DNA of 64,000 nucleotides from Humidesulfovibrio mexicanus (GCF_900188225.1 NZ_FZOC01000004.1:99537-163536); one strand, 5' to 3'. Counted from the first letter of the stretch, positions 10,498 to 20,827 are shown. The notes: a model not told the origin generated them from the letters alone. Translations and numbers: made by a program.

Positions 10498-10681
10498 GGA
10501 AAACCCTCGTGGATGTGTCCCTCCCCCACTAGCAGATGACGCGCCACGACGCAAAGGGTTGCGCAACCCCAGCCCCAAAGGGCCATCGCCCTTGACACCC
10601 GGCACGCCTATGCCCCAAACTCCGCGCGCCCGGTCCATCCGGCAGAAACCCCGCCACGGCGGAGCGAAACAGGACAGCCAC

Positions 10682-11095
10682 ATGCGCGTGCTCGGCATCG
10701 ACTACGGACAGGTCCGCGTGGGCCTGGCGATAACGGACCCGGAAGGGCGCATGGCCTTTCCCCGCCCGACCATTGCACGCACCACGCGCGACAGCCTTTT
10801 CGAGGAGCTGGCGACCCTCATCCGGTCCGAAGGAATCGACGCCGTGGTGGTGGGCCTGCCCCTCACCCTGGATGGTGAAGATTCCCTCACCACGCGTCAG
10901 GCCAGAAATTTTGCGGCAAGCCTTGCCCGGCGCATCGATGCGCCCGTACACCTCATGGACGAGCGGCTGAGCTCCGCAGCGGCGGACGCCCAGCTCAAGG
11001 AGGCCGGCCTGTGCAGCCGGAAGAGAAAGACGCATCTGGACAGCCAGGCGGCGGTGCAGATCCTGGAAACCTGGATCGGCCAAAACCCCGTGTAA
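10682..11095 (+). CDS. ruvX: Holliday-junction resolvase-like YqgF/RuvX
   Basis: The 137-residue product is an RNase H-fold protein of the YqgF family, implicated in pre-16S rRNA 5' processing and possibly recombination. The first metal-binding Asp is in LGIDYGQVRVGLA, the central VVVGLPLTLDG and HLMDERLSS motifs follow, and the third acidic residue is in KTHLDSQAA. The start is the ATG at 10682. The last 85 bases overlap the 5' end of mltG in another frame, so the two genes are probably translationally coupled. Confidence 0.9.
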   Translation: MRVLGIDYGQVRVGLAITDPEGRMAFPRPTIARTTRDSLFEELATLIRSEGIDAVVVGLPLTLDGEDSLTTRQARNFAASLARRIDAPVHLMDERLSSAAADAQLKEAGLCSRKRKTHLDSQAAVQILETWIGQNPV

Positions 11096-12330
11096 GCCGC
11101 CTGTTCCGGCTCCTGCTCTGCCTGGCCCTTGTGCTGGCGGCGGCGGGCGGCGGCGCGGCGTTCCTCCTCGCCCCGGCGCACACGCCCGGCCGCGAGGCCG
11201 TTGCGCTCATCCGCCCCGGCATGAGCCTGCCCGCCATCGCCCGCGAGCTTGAGGCCCAGGGGGTCATCAAGAGCGCACCGGCCTTCACCCTCCTGGCCCG
11301 GCTCTGCGGCGGCGCGCAGCGGGCCAAGGCGGGCGAGTTCCTGCTCTCCTCGGGCCAAAGCGCCTGGGACATCCTGCGCGTCATCACCACCACCAACGGC
11401 ATACAGCGCAGGGTGACCGTGCGCGAGGGCCTGCCCTGGTGGGAGACAGCCCGGCTCTACGAGGCCCACGGCCTTGCCGACCGCGAACGCTTCGTCCAGG
11501 CCATGCACAACGCCACCCTGCTTGAACGCCATGGCGTGCCCGCCGCCAGCGCCGAAGGCTACCTGTTCCCCGAAACCTACCAGCTTTCGCGCGGGAAGGA
11601 CGACGCCGCCGCCGTGGTGGAGGCCATGCTCAAGGAATTCGGCCGCCGCGCCAAAGCGCTTTGGCCCCAAGGCCCGCCCCCGCCTGACGAACTGCGCCGC
11701 GTGGTCATCCTGGCCTCGCTTGTGGAGCGCGAAACCGGCGACCCTGCCGAGCGCCCGCGCATCGCCGGAGTATTCGCCAATCGCCTCAGGCTGGGGATGC
11801 GCCTGCAGTGCGACCCCACCACAATCTACGGCCTTGGGCCGGACTTCGACGGCGACCTTAAACGCGCCCACCTGGAGGACGCCCAGAATCCCTATAACAC
11901 CTACGCCCACGCGGGACTGCCTCCAGGCCCCATCTGCTCGCCAGGGCTCGAATCCCTCAAGGCGGCGCTGGCCCCGGAGAAACACGACTTCCTCTACTTC
12001 GTGGCCAAGGGCGACGGCAGCCACGAATTCAACGCCACGCTCGACGAACACAACCGCGCGGTGAACCGCTTCCAGCGCCGCCGCGACCCCGAGGACTCCC
12101 GCTCGGCCCAGCCTTCCGGTCCTGTGGTCCCTGCAACGGTCGCTCCGGCCACCAAAGCCGCGTCAGCCAAAGGAAAGGCCGCCAAAGCCCAGGCAAAGCC
12201 TGCGGCCAAGCCGCCGACCAAGACCCAGGCAAAACCTGCAGCCAAGCCGACAGCCAAGGCCCAGGCCAAGCCGCAGCCAAAGTCCGCCGCAACGCCTGCG
12301 CCCAAAGCAGGGGCGCAGCGCACGGGCTGA
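11011..12330 (+). CDS. mltG: Endolytic murein transglycosylase MltG
   Basis: The 439-residue product is anchored by one membrane helix (about residues 31-52) and then has the YceG/MltG fold in the periplasm. It cleaves nascent glycan strands and so sets peptidoglycan chain length. The catalytic glutamate lies in LASLVERETG near residue 236; SAEGYLFPETY and CDPTTIYGLG are also present. Residues 355-439 form a low-complexity tail rich in Ala, Lys and Pro that the typical enzyme lacks. The GTG at 11011 has AAGGAGG 7 bases upstream, inside ruvX. Confidence 0.93.
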   Translation: MQPEEKDASGQPGGGADPGNLDRPKPRVSRLFRLLLCLALVLAAAGGGAAFLLAPAHTPGREAVALIRPGMSLPAIARELEAQGVIKSAPAFTLLARLCGGAQRAKAGEFLLSSGQSAWDILRVITTTNGIQRRVTVREGLPWWETARLYEAHGLADRERFVQAMHNATLLERHGVPAASAEGYLFPETYQLSRGKDDAAAVVEAMLKEFGRRAKALWPQGPPPPDELRRVVILASLVERETGDPAERPRIAGVFANRLRLGMRLQCDPTTIYGLGPDFDGDLKRAHLEDAQNPYNTYAHAGLPPGPICSPGLESLKAALAPEKHDFLYFVAKGDGSHEFNATLDEHNRAVNRFQRRRDPEDSRSAQPSGPVVPATVAPATKAASAKGKAAKAQAKPAAKPPTKTQAKPAAKPTAKAQAKPQPKSAATPAPKAGAQRTG

Positions 12331-12411
12331 GAGCGCATCAGTCCCAATTTCTTGACACCCAATCGCCGCATGGGGCATCCTCTGCCATATGAGACATATC
12401 AGGAGGCGGCC

Positions 12412-14373
12412 ATGAGCGACACCGACGACCGCAACATCTACCTTTCCACCATCGCCCCGGAAGAGGCCGTGCGCCGCGCCAAGAACGCGCTCGACCGCGC
12501 CGCCCTCATCCGGCAAGAGACCGTGACCGCCCATGAATCCTGCGGCCGGGTGACCAGCCAGCCCATCTTCGCGCGCTGTTCCTCGCCCACCTTCCACTCC
12601 GCAGCCATGGACGGCATCGCCGTGCGCTCCGCCGACACCTTCGCCGCGCGCGAGGGCAGCCCCGTGACCCTGGCCAAGGGCCGGGACTACGCGCCCGTGA
12701 ACACCGGCCACCCCCTGCCCGAGGGCATGGACGCCGTGGTCATGATCGAGCACGTGGAGCAGGCGGGCGACAACAGCGTGCGCATAGAGGCCCCGGCCTT
12801 CCCCTGGCAGCACGTGCGCCGCATCGGCGAGGACATTGTGGCCACGGAGCTTCTGCTCCCGCAGAACCACGCCCTTTCGCCCTACGACGTGGGCGCGCTG
12901 CTGGCCGCGGGCATCTACGAGGTGGACGTATGGGAACGCGTGCGCCTGACCTTCATTCCCACCGGAGACGAGGTGCTGGACTTCACGGCCCGCCCCACGC
13001 CCAAGGCCGGGCAGGTCATCGAGTCCAACTCCCAGGTGTTCCGCGCCATTGCGGCCTCCTGGGGCGCGCAGCCCTCCTTCACCCCGCCCGTTCCCGACAG
13101 GCCCGAGGCCCTGGCGGCCGCCGTGGCCAACGCCCTGGCCGGGGGCGCGCACATCGTGGTGGTGGGCGCGGGTTCCAGCGCGGGCAGCAAGGACTTCACC
13201 CGCGCCACCTTCGAAGGCCTGGGCCGCGTGCTGGCCCACGGCATTTCCGTGATGCCGGGCAAGCCGACCGTGCTGGGCGTCAGCGAAGGCGAATTCGCCG
13301 GGCGGCTCCTGGTGGGCGCGCCGGGATATCCGGTCAGCGCCGTGGTCTGCCTGGAGGACGTTCTGGAGCCCGTTGTCCGCTGGCTGGTGCGGCAAAGCCC
13401 GCCGGGCCGGACACGCATCCGCGCGCGGCTGGCCCGCAAGACCCCAAGCCGTCCCGGCCTGGAGGAGATTGTGCGGCTGGCCGTGGGCAAGGTTGGCCAA
13501 GGCTACGTGGCCGCGCCCCTGGCGCGCGGGGCCGGGCTCATCACCAGCCTCACCAAGGCCCAGGCCGTCACCCGCATCCCGGCCCAGAGCGAGGGCCTGG
13601 AGCAGGACGCCATGATCGAGGCCGAGCTGCTGACCCCGCTCTCCGGGCTGGACGCCGTGCTGGTGCACATCGGCAGCCACGACAACATCCTGGACCTGCT
13701 GGCAAACGAGCTCATGGGCCTGGCCGAGCCGCTGCAACTGGTGTCCAGCCACGTGGGCAGCATGGGCGGGCTGACGGCCCTCAAAAATGGCGCCGCCCTG
13801 TTCGCGGGCTGCCACCTCTTCGACCCCGCAACGGGCGACTTCAACTTCCCCTTCCTCGCCAAGCACCTGCCCGGCATGGACCTGACGGTGCTGAACCTGG
13901 CCATCCGCCACCAGGGGCTCATGGTGGCCAAGGGGAACCCCAAGGGCATACGCGGCGTGGCCGACCTGGCCCGGCCCGACATATCCTTCATCAACCGCCA
14001 GCGCGGCGCGGGCACGCGCATTCTGCTGGACCACCACCTGTCCCAGGCGGGCATTGCGCCTGCGTCCGTGCGCGGCTACGAGCGCGAGGAGTACACCCAC
14101 ATGGCCGTGGCCGTGAACGTGCTCACCCTTGCTGCGGATTGCGGCCTGGGCATCTTCGCCGCGGCAAAGGCGCTGGACCTGGACTTCGTGCCCCTGGCGC
14201 TGGAGCGCTACGACCTGGTGCTGCCCACGGCGCACCTCTCCGACCCGCGCATCCAGACCCTGCGGGAGGTCATCGGCCGCGAGGACTTCCAGCGCAGGAT
14301 GCGCGACCTGGGCGGCTACGACACCCCGCTCACAGGCCAAATGATGCGGCCGGGCATGGGCCTGGGCGCATAG
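12412..14373 (+). CDS. Molybdopterin molybdotransferase MoeA fused to a periplasmic-binding-like domain
   Basis: The 653-residue product joins two parts. Residues 1 to about 410 are MoeA, which inserts molybdate (or tungstate) into adenylated molybdopterin: FHSAAMDGIAVRS, NTGHPLPEGMDAVVMIEHV, FIPTGDEVLD, SVMPGKPTVLG and VGAPGYPVSAVV are all present. Residues from about 430 match the PBP-like domain found behind molybdopterin proteins, with HIGSHDNILDLLANEL, SSHVGSMGGL and FINRQRGAGTRILLD. It probably senses or binds a ligand, but which one is unknown. AGGAGG precedes the ATG by 5 bases. Its neighbours are unrelated. Confidence 0.9.
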   Translation: MSDTDDRNIYLSTIAPEEAVRRAKNALDRAALIRQETVTAHESCGRVTSQPIFARCSSPTFHSAAMDGIAVRSADTFAAREGSPVTLAKGRDYAPVNTGHPLPEGMDAVVMIEHVEQAGDNSVRIEAPAFPWQHVRRIGEDIVATELLLPQNHALSPYDVGALLAAGIYEVDVWERVRLTFIPTGDEVLDFTARPTPKAGQVIESNSQVFRAIAASWGAQPSFTPPVPDRPEALAAAVANALAGGAHIVVVGAGSSAGSKDFTRATFEGLGRVLAHGISVMPGKPTVLGVSEGEFAGRLLVGAPGYPVSAVVCLEDVLEPVVRWLVRQSPPGRTRIRARLARKTPSRPGLEEIVRLAVGKVGQGYVAAPLARGAGLITSLTKAQAVTRIPAQSEGLEQDAMIEAELLTPLSGLDAVLVHIGSHDNILDLLANELMGLAEPLQLVSSHVGSMGGLTALKNGAALFAGCHLFDPATGDFNFPFLAKHLPGMDLTVLNLAIRHQGLMVAKGNPKGIRGVADLARPDISFINRQRGAGTRILLDHHLSQAGIAPASVRGYEREEYTHMAVAVNVLTLAADCGLGIFAAAKALDLDFVPLALERYDLVLPTAHLSDPRIQTLREVIGREDFQRRMRDLGGYDTPLTGQMMRPGMGLGA

Positions 14374-14392
14374 GGGGCAAGCCCGCAAAGCC

Positions 14393-14426
14393 AACGCCCC
14401 GGACCGCTGCGGCGATCCGGGGCGTT
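14393..14426. terminator. Hairpin between convergent moeA-type gene and argC
   Basis: AACGCCCCGGA at 14393-14403 pairs with TCCGGGGCGTT at 14416-14426, an 11-base-pair stem with a 12-base loop. The T-run is short on either side, so termination strength is uncertain, but the position between convergent stop codons fits a two-way terminator. Confidence 0.65.
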
Positions 14427-14455
14427 CTTGCGTCCTTTGGAAAACGCTCTGACCC

Positions 14456-15526
14456 TCAGGGCATCAGCGGGGCCAAGTGCAGGCCCTGGTCCTCGGGCAG
14501 GCCGAGCATGAGGTTGGCCCCCAGCACAGCCTGGCCCGACGCGCCCCGGCAGAGGTTGTCGATGACGGCCACGATGATGAGCCGCCCCAGGCGCTCATCC
14601 ACCGCCAGCCCGATGTCGCAGAACATGGTGCCGCGCACGAAGCGGGTCTCCGGCAGCTGCCCTGCGGGCAGCACGCGCACGAAGCCTTCCGCGGCGTAGC
14701 GCTCCGCGTAGGCCGCGTGCGCCTCGGCCAGACTCAGGGGCCGGGCCAGCTTGGTGTAGATGGTGGACAGAATGCCTCGGTTCATGGGCAGCAGGTGCGT
14801 GTTGAAGGAAAGCGCCACAGCCTCACCCGCCAGGCGGGACGCCTCCTGCTCGATCTCCGGCGTGTGGCGGTGCCGGGTCAGGTTGTAGGCGCGGAAGCTG
14901 TCGGAGACCTCGCAAAACAGCGTGCCCACCCCGGCCTTTCTGCCCGCGCCGGTGGTGCCGCTCTTGGAATCCACAACGATGTCGCTGGCGCTCACAAGGC
15001 CCTGCTCCAGGGCGGGCAGCAGGCCCAGAATGGCGGACGTGGGGTAGCAGCCGGGGTTGGCGATGAGCCGCGCCCGCTTCATGTCCTCGCGGTACAACTC
15101 GGGCAGGCCGTACACGGCCTCGGCCAAGAGCGCCTGTTGCGTGTGCGGGGTGGCGTACCACTTCTCGTACACATTCTTGTCGCGCAGGCGGAAATCAGCG
15201 GAAAGGTCCACCACCTTCACGCCCTTGGCGATGAGCGCGGCCGCGATGTCCTGGGCGGTCTTGTGCGGCACGGCCAGAAACACCAGCTTGCACGCGGCGG
15301 CCAGGTCCGCCGGGTCGGGCTGGGTGATGGTGAGCGCGCCCATGCGGCCAAGCTCGCCCGGGCCGGAAAGGAAGGGGTAGAGGGACGAGAGCGGGCGGCC
15401 CGCCTCGGAGCGGCTGGTGGCGCGCACCAACTCCATGCCGGGGTGCCCGGCCAGGATGCGGGCCAGCTCCATGCCGGTGTAGCCGGTGACCCCAACCAAG
15501 CCGACGGGAATGCGCGTGTTCGCCAT
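14456..15526 (-). CDS. argC: N-acetyl-gamma-glutamyl-phosphate reductase
   Basis: The 356-residue product catalyses the NADPH-dependent reduction of N-acetylglutamyl-5-phosphate in arginine synthesis. It begins with the nucleotide-binding VGLVGVTGYTGMELARIL, contains VVDLSADFRL, and has the catalytic cysteine in LIANPGCYPTSAIL near residue 150. HRHTPEIEQE and FNTHLLPMNRGIL complete the active site. The start at 15526 lies 2 bases past the stop of the DUF1844 gene, so the pair is one transcription unit. Confidence 0.96.
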   Translation of the reverse strand: MANTRIPVGLVGVTGYTGMELARILAGHPGMELVRATSRSEAGRPLSSLYPFLSGPGELGRMGALTITQPDPADLAAACKLVFLAVPHKTAQDIAAALIAKGVKVVDLSADFRLRDKNVYEKWYATPHTQQALLAEAVYGLPELYREDMKRARLIANPGCYPTSAILGLLPALEQGLVSASDIVVDSKSGTTGAGRKAGVGTLFCEVSDSFRAYNLTRHRHTPEIEQEASRLAGEAVALSFNTHLLPMNRGILSTIYTKLARPLSLAEAHAAYAERYAAEGFVRVLPAGQLPETRFVRGTMFCDIGLAVDERLGRLIIVAVIDNLCRGASGQAVLGANLMLGLPEDQGLHLAPLMP

Positions 15527-15528
15527 GC

Positions 15529-15819
15529 CTAGCCCGCCTTGCTCACGTATTTCATGCGCAGGGTGTAGAGCATCTCGCACAGGAGCTTCTTCTCCTCGTC
15601 GGAGAGGCCCTTTTCGGTCTTCTGCTGCAACATGCCCAGGATGTCGATGACCTGCTTTGCCAGGTGGGGCTGGTAGTCCACCGTGCCGGTGCTGGGGTCC
15701 GGGGCCTCGCCCAGGTGCACCATGGCGGAGGACGAAAGGGACAGCACGAAAGTGGAGAAGTCTATTTCCGGCAAGCCCATGAGGTGCTCGCCACAGCCGC
15801 AGCTTTTGGTCTCGGCCAT
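15529..15819 (-). CDS. DUF1844 family small protein
   Basis: The 96-residue product has a Cys-containing N-terminus (KSCGCGEH) and then the DUF1844 core: LPEIDFSTFVLSLSSSAMVHLGE, a Pro-containing linker, and two helices ending in EKKLLCEMLYTLRMKYV. The family is widespread but has no established biochemical role. GGAGG precedes the ATG by 5 bases. It overlaps nothing and runs directly into argC. The CGCG Cys pair could bind metal, but this is speculation. Confidence 0.85.
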   Translation of the reverse strand: MAETKSCGCGEHLMGLPEIDFSTFVLSLSSSAMVHLGEAPDPSTGTVDYQPHLAKQVIDILGMLQQKTEKGLSDEEKKLLCEMLYTLRMKYVSKAG

Positions 15820-15925
15820 TGTCGCCTCCAGCGAAAATCGGGATTGCAGGGTGATACACCTTCCGCGCGCGGCGCACAAGGCCGCAGCCCGGCCGGGGCG
15901 CGCACAAGCGCCGTTTGGCGGGGCT

Positions 15926-15953
15926 TTGCAACCCGGCCCGAAGCATGTACAAG
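15926..15953 (+). promoter_or_regulatory. Possible promoter of plsY
   Basis: TTGCAA at 15926-15931 and TACAAG at 15948-15953 are separated by 16 bases, each matching the housekeeping consensus at four of six positions. They lie 37 bases before the plsY start in the divergent intergenic region. Confidence 0.4.
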
Positions 15954-15989
15954 GGTGCGTACGTTCCATTACCCGCGCAAGGAGTCCGC

Positions 15990-16592
15990 ATGGTCGCGTT
16001 TCTGCTGTTTCTGATGGCCTTCGGCCTGGGCATGGTGCCCTTCGGCCTGTATGTGGCGCGCTTCGTCAAGGGCATAGACCCGCGCGATGCGGGCAGCAGG
16101 AACGTGGGCGCCACCAACGTGGCGCGGCTGTGCGGCACCCCCTGGGGCGTGCTGACCCTTGCCCTGGACCTGCTCAAGGGCTTCATTCCCTGCGCGCTGG
16201 CGGTGGGCGCGGAAACCGGCTGGCTGGCCTTGTCGCTCATCGGCCTGGCGGCGATTCTCGGCCACGCGTACTCGCCCATGCTGAACTTCCGGGGCGGCAA
16301 GGCCGTGGCGACGACGGTGGGCGTGTTCCTGGCGCTGGCGCCGGTCGCGCTTATTCTTGCGGCCATCTGCACTCTTGGGGTCATCTGGCTTTCAGGCTAC
16401 GTCTCGGTGGGCTCGCTGACGCTGGCCCTCACCCTGCCCTTCTTCTGCCTGCTCACGGGCAACATCGGCATGATTCCGCTGGCCCTGGCGGTGATGCTGT
16501 TCCTGTTCTGGCGGCATAGGGAAAACATTTTGCGCCTGGACCGTGGGGAGGAGATGCCGTGGCGGAAGGGGAAGGAGGAAGAGGGGGCGTGA
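15990..16592 (+). CDS. plsY: Acyl-phosphate:glycerol-3-phosphate acyltransferase PlsY
   Basis: The 200-residue product is a polytopic inner-membrane enzyme that acylates glycerol-3-phosphate from acyl-phosphate, the first step of phospholipid synthesis. Conserved loops are visible: DPRDAGSRNVGATNVAR near residue 30, LDLLKGFIP near 60 and GHAYSPMLNFRGGKAVAT near 90-107. Five hydrophobic segments are apparent. AAGGAG precedes the ATG at 15990. The C-terminal tail is charged (KGKEEEGA). A sharp drop in GC content starts right after its stop codon. Confidence 0.95.
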   Translation: MVAFLLFLMAFGLGMVPFGLYVARFVKGIDPRDAGSRNVGATNVARLCGTPWGVLTLALDLLKGFIPCALAVGAETGWLALSLIGLAAILGHAYSPMLNFRGGKAVATTVGVFLALAPVALILAAICTLGVIWLSGYVSVGSLTLALTLPFFCLLTGNIGMIPLALAVMLFLFWRHRENILRLDRGEEMPWRKGKEEEGA

Positions 16593-16638
16593 GGGGGGCT
16601 CACAATTCACCAGTATTGATCCACGCCTTGGGGGCCAC

Positions 16639-17694
16639 ATGCAAAAAAAAACAGCGCTAGACCCCATTAAAATTTTTGCTGACTACGAAACGGAAGCATC
16701 ACTCCGTGATGTTTTCCTTGAGCATTTAGAGAAAGTTCTAGCTGAGATTCTAACGCAGCACAAAATAGATAGCCTCAGCAAAAGAACAAAGGACATTGAT
16801 AGCTTCATCGCTAAAGCTTGCTCGAGAGGAAAGCCTTACAAGAACCCTATCCAAGAAATTACGGACATAACAGGGTTCAGAATTGTCGTCGGCTACAAGG
16901 ACGAAGCGAACGCGGTTGCCGAGACCATACGAAAGCGTCTAACGGTAGATGAAGTTCATTCTAGAGACACGAGCAATGATTCAGCCGAGGGCGAGTTCGG
17001 GTACTCTTCAATCCATATTATCGCGTCCTTACCTCAGCAGATCCTCAAGCAATACAGACTTGAAGCCTTCGGAACTAGAAAATTTGAAATCCAAATCAGA
17101 ACACAACTTGAACATGCCTGGGCAGAAAAGTCACGATCCTTATTTTATAACAAGGAGGTACCTTCAGAGCACAAAAGAATGATGAATAGACTTGCGGCTC
17201 TTTTAGAACTCACCGACATGACTTTTTTAGACCTAAAGCAACAATTGCAAAGCTCGTTCACAAGCGAACCAGAAAAGCAAGAGAATTGCACTCGTTTATC
17301 AGAATCAGACATAAGAGAAATACTCAAGTCAGGCATTGTCTCTGGAATTATACAAGATTTAGCAATTACTGGCCTCAACGCCTATACAACGGAGCGAGAA
17401 CAATATTATCCAGCAATAGCAAACATTCTGTCACGACAAAACATTACTACTCCAGAGGACGCGTATAGAGAAATACAAACATTCCGATCCGACATTGCTT
17501 TTGCGGCACAGCTTTACATGACTGCAACTGATATGAAGTCTTTCTCCCTCGACACTCTATTAGTTGCAGCACTCGCTATCGTTGACAATGGCAACGTTAG
17601 TCCAGACGACTTTTCTAGAGGTTGGAGCGAACGTTGGAGGGAAGGTTTTTTAAAGGCTTCTCACGAATATAAATCACGGCGCGACAAAGGATAG
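16639..17694 (+). CDS. RelA/SpoT-type nucleotide pyrophosphokinase with a C-terminal helical domain
   Basis: The 351-residue product has a (p)ppGpp-synthetase fold at about residues 30-215: EITDITGFRIVVGY, GEFGYSSIHII, and FEIQIRTQLEHAWAE, with the acidic and E-x-Q-x-R-T residues used for pyrophosphate transfer. No HD hydrolase, TGS or ACT domain is present. Residues 220-351 form an uncharacterised, mainly helical region. The gene is much richer in A and T than its neighbours (AAA, TTA and ATT codons), which indicates recent transfer. It could be a small alarmone synthetase, a toxic synthetase or a defence protein. The ATG at 16639 has only a weak G-rich site upstream. Confidence 0.8.
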   Translation: MQKKTALDPIKIFADYETEASLRDVFLEHLEKVLAEILTQHKIDSLSKRTKDIDSFIAKACSRGKPYKNPIQEITDITGFRIVVGYKDEANAVAETIRKRLTVDEVHSRDTSNDSAEGEFGYSSIHIIASLPQQILKQYRLEAFGTRKFEIQIRTQLEHAWAEKSRSLFYNKEVPSEHKRMMNRLAALLELTDMTFLDLKQQLQSSFTSEPEKQENCTRLSESDIREILKSGIVSGIIQDLAITGLNAYTTEREQYYPAIANILSRQNITTPEDAYREIQTFRSDIAFAAQLYMTATDMKSFSLDTLLVAALAIVDNGNVSPDDFSRGWSERWREGFLKASHEYKSRRDKG

Positions 17695-17697
17695 CCC

Positions 17698-17820
17698 CTA
17701 CTGCACCACATCACTCCCCATCTCGATATCCCACACGGCCACGTTGTCGCCTGAGCCCTCAGCCAGCGTGACGGAAAAGGCCGGGTCGGCCTGGGGCTCC
17801 GTGGGCAGCAGGCCCAGGCT
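17698..17820 (-). pseudogene. Diverged duplicate of the hflX 3' end
   Basis: Read on the complement, this stretch encodes GLLPTEPQADPAFS, then a short variable segment, then VAVWDIEMGSDVVQ and a stop. The true hflX tail at 18448 reads GLLPTESQTDPAFS, a longer variable segment, and the same VAVWDIEMGSDVVQ with stop. The copy has no start codon or upstream domain, so it is a remnant. It ends 3 bases from the stop of the RelA/SpoT-type gene and abuts the papain-like gene. Confidence 0.85.
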
Positions 17821-17826
17821 GCCCCC

Positions 17827-18417
17827 CTACCCCGCCAACCGGACCACAAACGCCTCGCCCTCCACAAGCGCATACGCCCGCTCCGGGCAGAGGGCGTCAT
17901 TGGACCAGCGCCCGGACTCCGGGTGCCAGGTCTCCGCGTAGCGGCAGGGCGAGCCGTTACACGCCCGCTGGTGCCGCACGGAGCAGGCCACGGCCAGGCG
18001 TTCGCGCGCGCCGTCGTACGCCACCGCGCACACCCAGTGGTCCATGCTGTCCGCGAACTGTGAGCTGCCCTGATAGCGCAGGATGACCACGCTCGCCGCA
18101 TCAAGCAGCGCGCCCAGCGCAGCGGCCGTCATCGGGCCGGGGATGCGGCTGACGAGGAAGCGCCCGCCCTGAAGCAGGGCCAACATGCGCTCCATGTTGT
18201 CCTGCAGCAGCGCGTGGTTCTGGTCAAAGCCGCCGGTGGTGCCCACCGAGGCGTTGAGGAAGTCCGCCGGGTGGTCCACCTGGCAGAAGGCCGCACACAC
18301 GCGCTCGAACTCCGGGGGCTGCCCGCACAGGGCCGCATGGGCGTTGACGATGCTGTAGAGAAAGCAGGCCCCGTCCAGGTCGCCCTGGGCGAAAATGCGT
18401 CGTTTGGCGTCCGGCAT
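17827..18417 (-). CDS. Putative papain-like cysteine-protease-fold protein
   Basis: I do not recognise a named family. The 196-residue product has AQGDLDGACFLYSIVNA at about residues 10-26, which resembles the Gln...Cys-aromatic helix start of papain-fold enzymes, and DHWVCAVAYD near residue 125, which could give the catalytic His; a Trp/His/Asn-containing segment follows. No signal peptide or membrane helix is seen, so it should be cytoplasmic. It starts 31 bases past the hflX stop and probably shares its transcript. Base composition is like the host. Catalytic activity is inferred only. Confidence 0.55.
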   Translation of the reverse strand: MPDAKRRIFAQGDLDGACFLYSIVNAHAALCGQPPEFERVCAAFCQVDHPADFLNASVGTTGGFDQNHALLQDNMERMLALLQGGRFLVSRIPGPMTAAALGALLDAASVVILRYQGSSQFADSMDHWVCAVAYDGARERLAVACSVRHQRACNGSPCRYAETWHPESGRWSNDALCPERAYALVEGEAFVVRLAG

Positions 18418-18447
18418 CGGCAGCGTCCCCGCGTTTTGGGCCAGCGC

Positions 18448-20202
<1,755 letters not shown>

Positions 20203-20227
20203 GGCGCTTCCCCTCCCCTTTGGGGGC

Positions 20228-20827
20228 TTACAGGGCGGTCTTGGCCAAGTATTTGGCGATCATGTCGTCGTAGGCCGAAACGCGGGCGAAGGTCTCGGCC
20301 GCAAGCTCGCGCCGGAGCGCCAGGGACACGCCGCCGGAGTTGGCCTCCATGTCGGCCTGCACGCGCGGGTAGTAGGCCGGGTCGGGCACCACGAGCATGG
20401 AGTGGAAGTTCTTGGCCGCGGCGCGCAACATGCAGGGGCCGCCGATGTCGATCTCCTCCACGGCGGACTTGAGGTCCACGCCCTTGGCGGCGGCGTCGGC
20501 GAAGTTGTAGAGGTTGACGCAGACCATGTCGAAGCTCTGGATGCGCAGCTCGTCCAGGGTGAGCAGGTGGCCGGGGTTGTCCTTGTCGGCCAGGATGCCG
20601 GCGTGGATGCGCGGATGCAGGGTTTTGACGCGACCGCCCAGGATCTCGGGGAAGCCGGTGACGTCGCTGACGCTGGCGACCTTGAGGCCAGCGGCCACGA
20701 GCTTCTTGTGGGTGCCGCCGGTGGAGACGAGCTCCACTCCGCGTTCGGCCAGAAAGGAAGCGAAATCAGCCAGTCCGGACTTGTCGGTGACGGACAGGAT
20801 GGCCCGTCGTATGGGTAGGAAATTCAT
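20228..20827 (-). CDS. Stand-alone IMP cyclohydrolase (PurH N-terminal domain only)
   Basis: The 199-residue product corresponds to the MGS-like half of bifunctional PurH, which closes FAICAR to IMP in the last step of purine synthesis. It shows RRAILSVTDKSGL at the N-terminus, VSTGGTHKKL near 36, VSDVTGFPEILGGRVKTLHPRIHAGIL near 53-79 and VEEIDIGGPCMLRAAAKN near 128. The AICAR transformylase half is absent, as in Desulfovibrio, where that activity is encoded elsewhere. The ATG at 20827 follows directly on a 7-base-pair stem with a GA-rich ribosome binding site in its loop. hflX follows after 25 bases. Confidence 0.92.
   Translation of the reverse strand: MNFLPIRRAILSVTDKSGLADFASFLAERGVELVSTGGTHKKLVAAGLKVASVSDVTGFPEILGGRVKTLHPRIHAGILADKDNPGHLLTLDELRIQSFDMVCVNLYNFADAAAKGVDLKSAVEEIDIGGPCMLRAAAKNFHSMLVVPDPAYYPRVQADMEANSGGVSLALRRELAAETFARVSAYDDMIAKYLAKTAL

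Noticed and set aside
12352-12380. TTGACA upstream of the moeA-type gene as a promoter
   Set aside because: No acceptable -10 element lies 15-19 bases downstream.
12163-14394. 743-codon open frame antisense to the moeA-type gene
   Set aside because: Repetitive Gly/His/Ala-rich product with no domain; it is the shadow of a well-supported gene.
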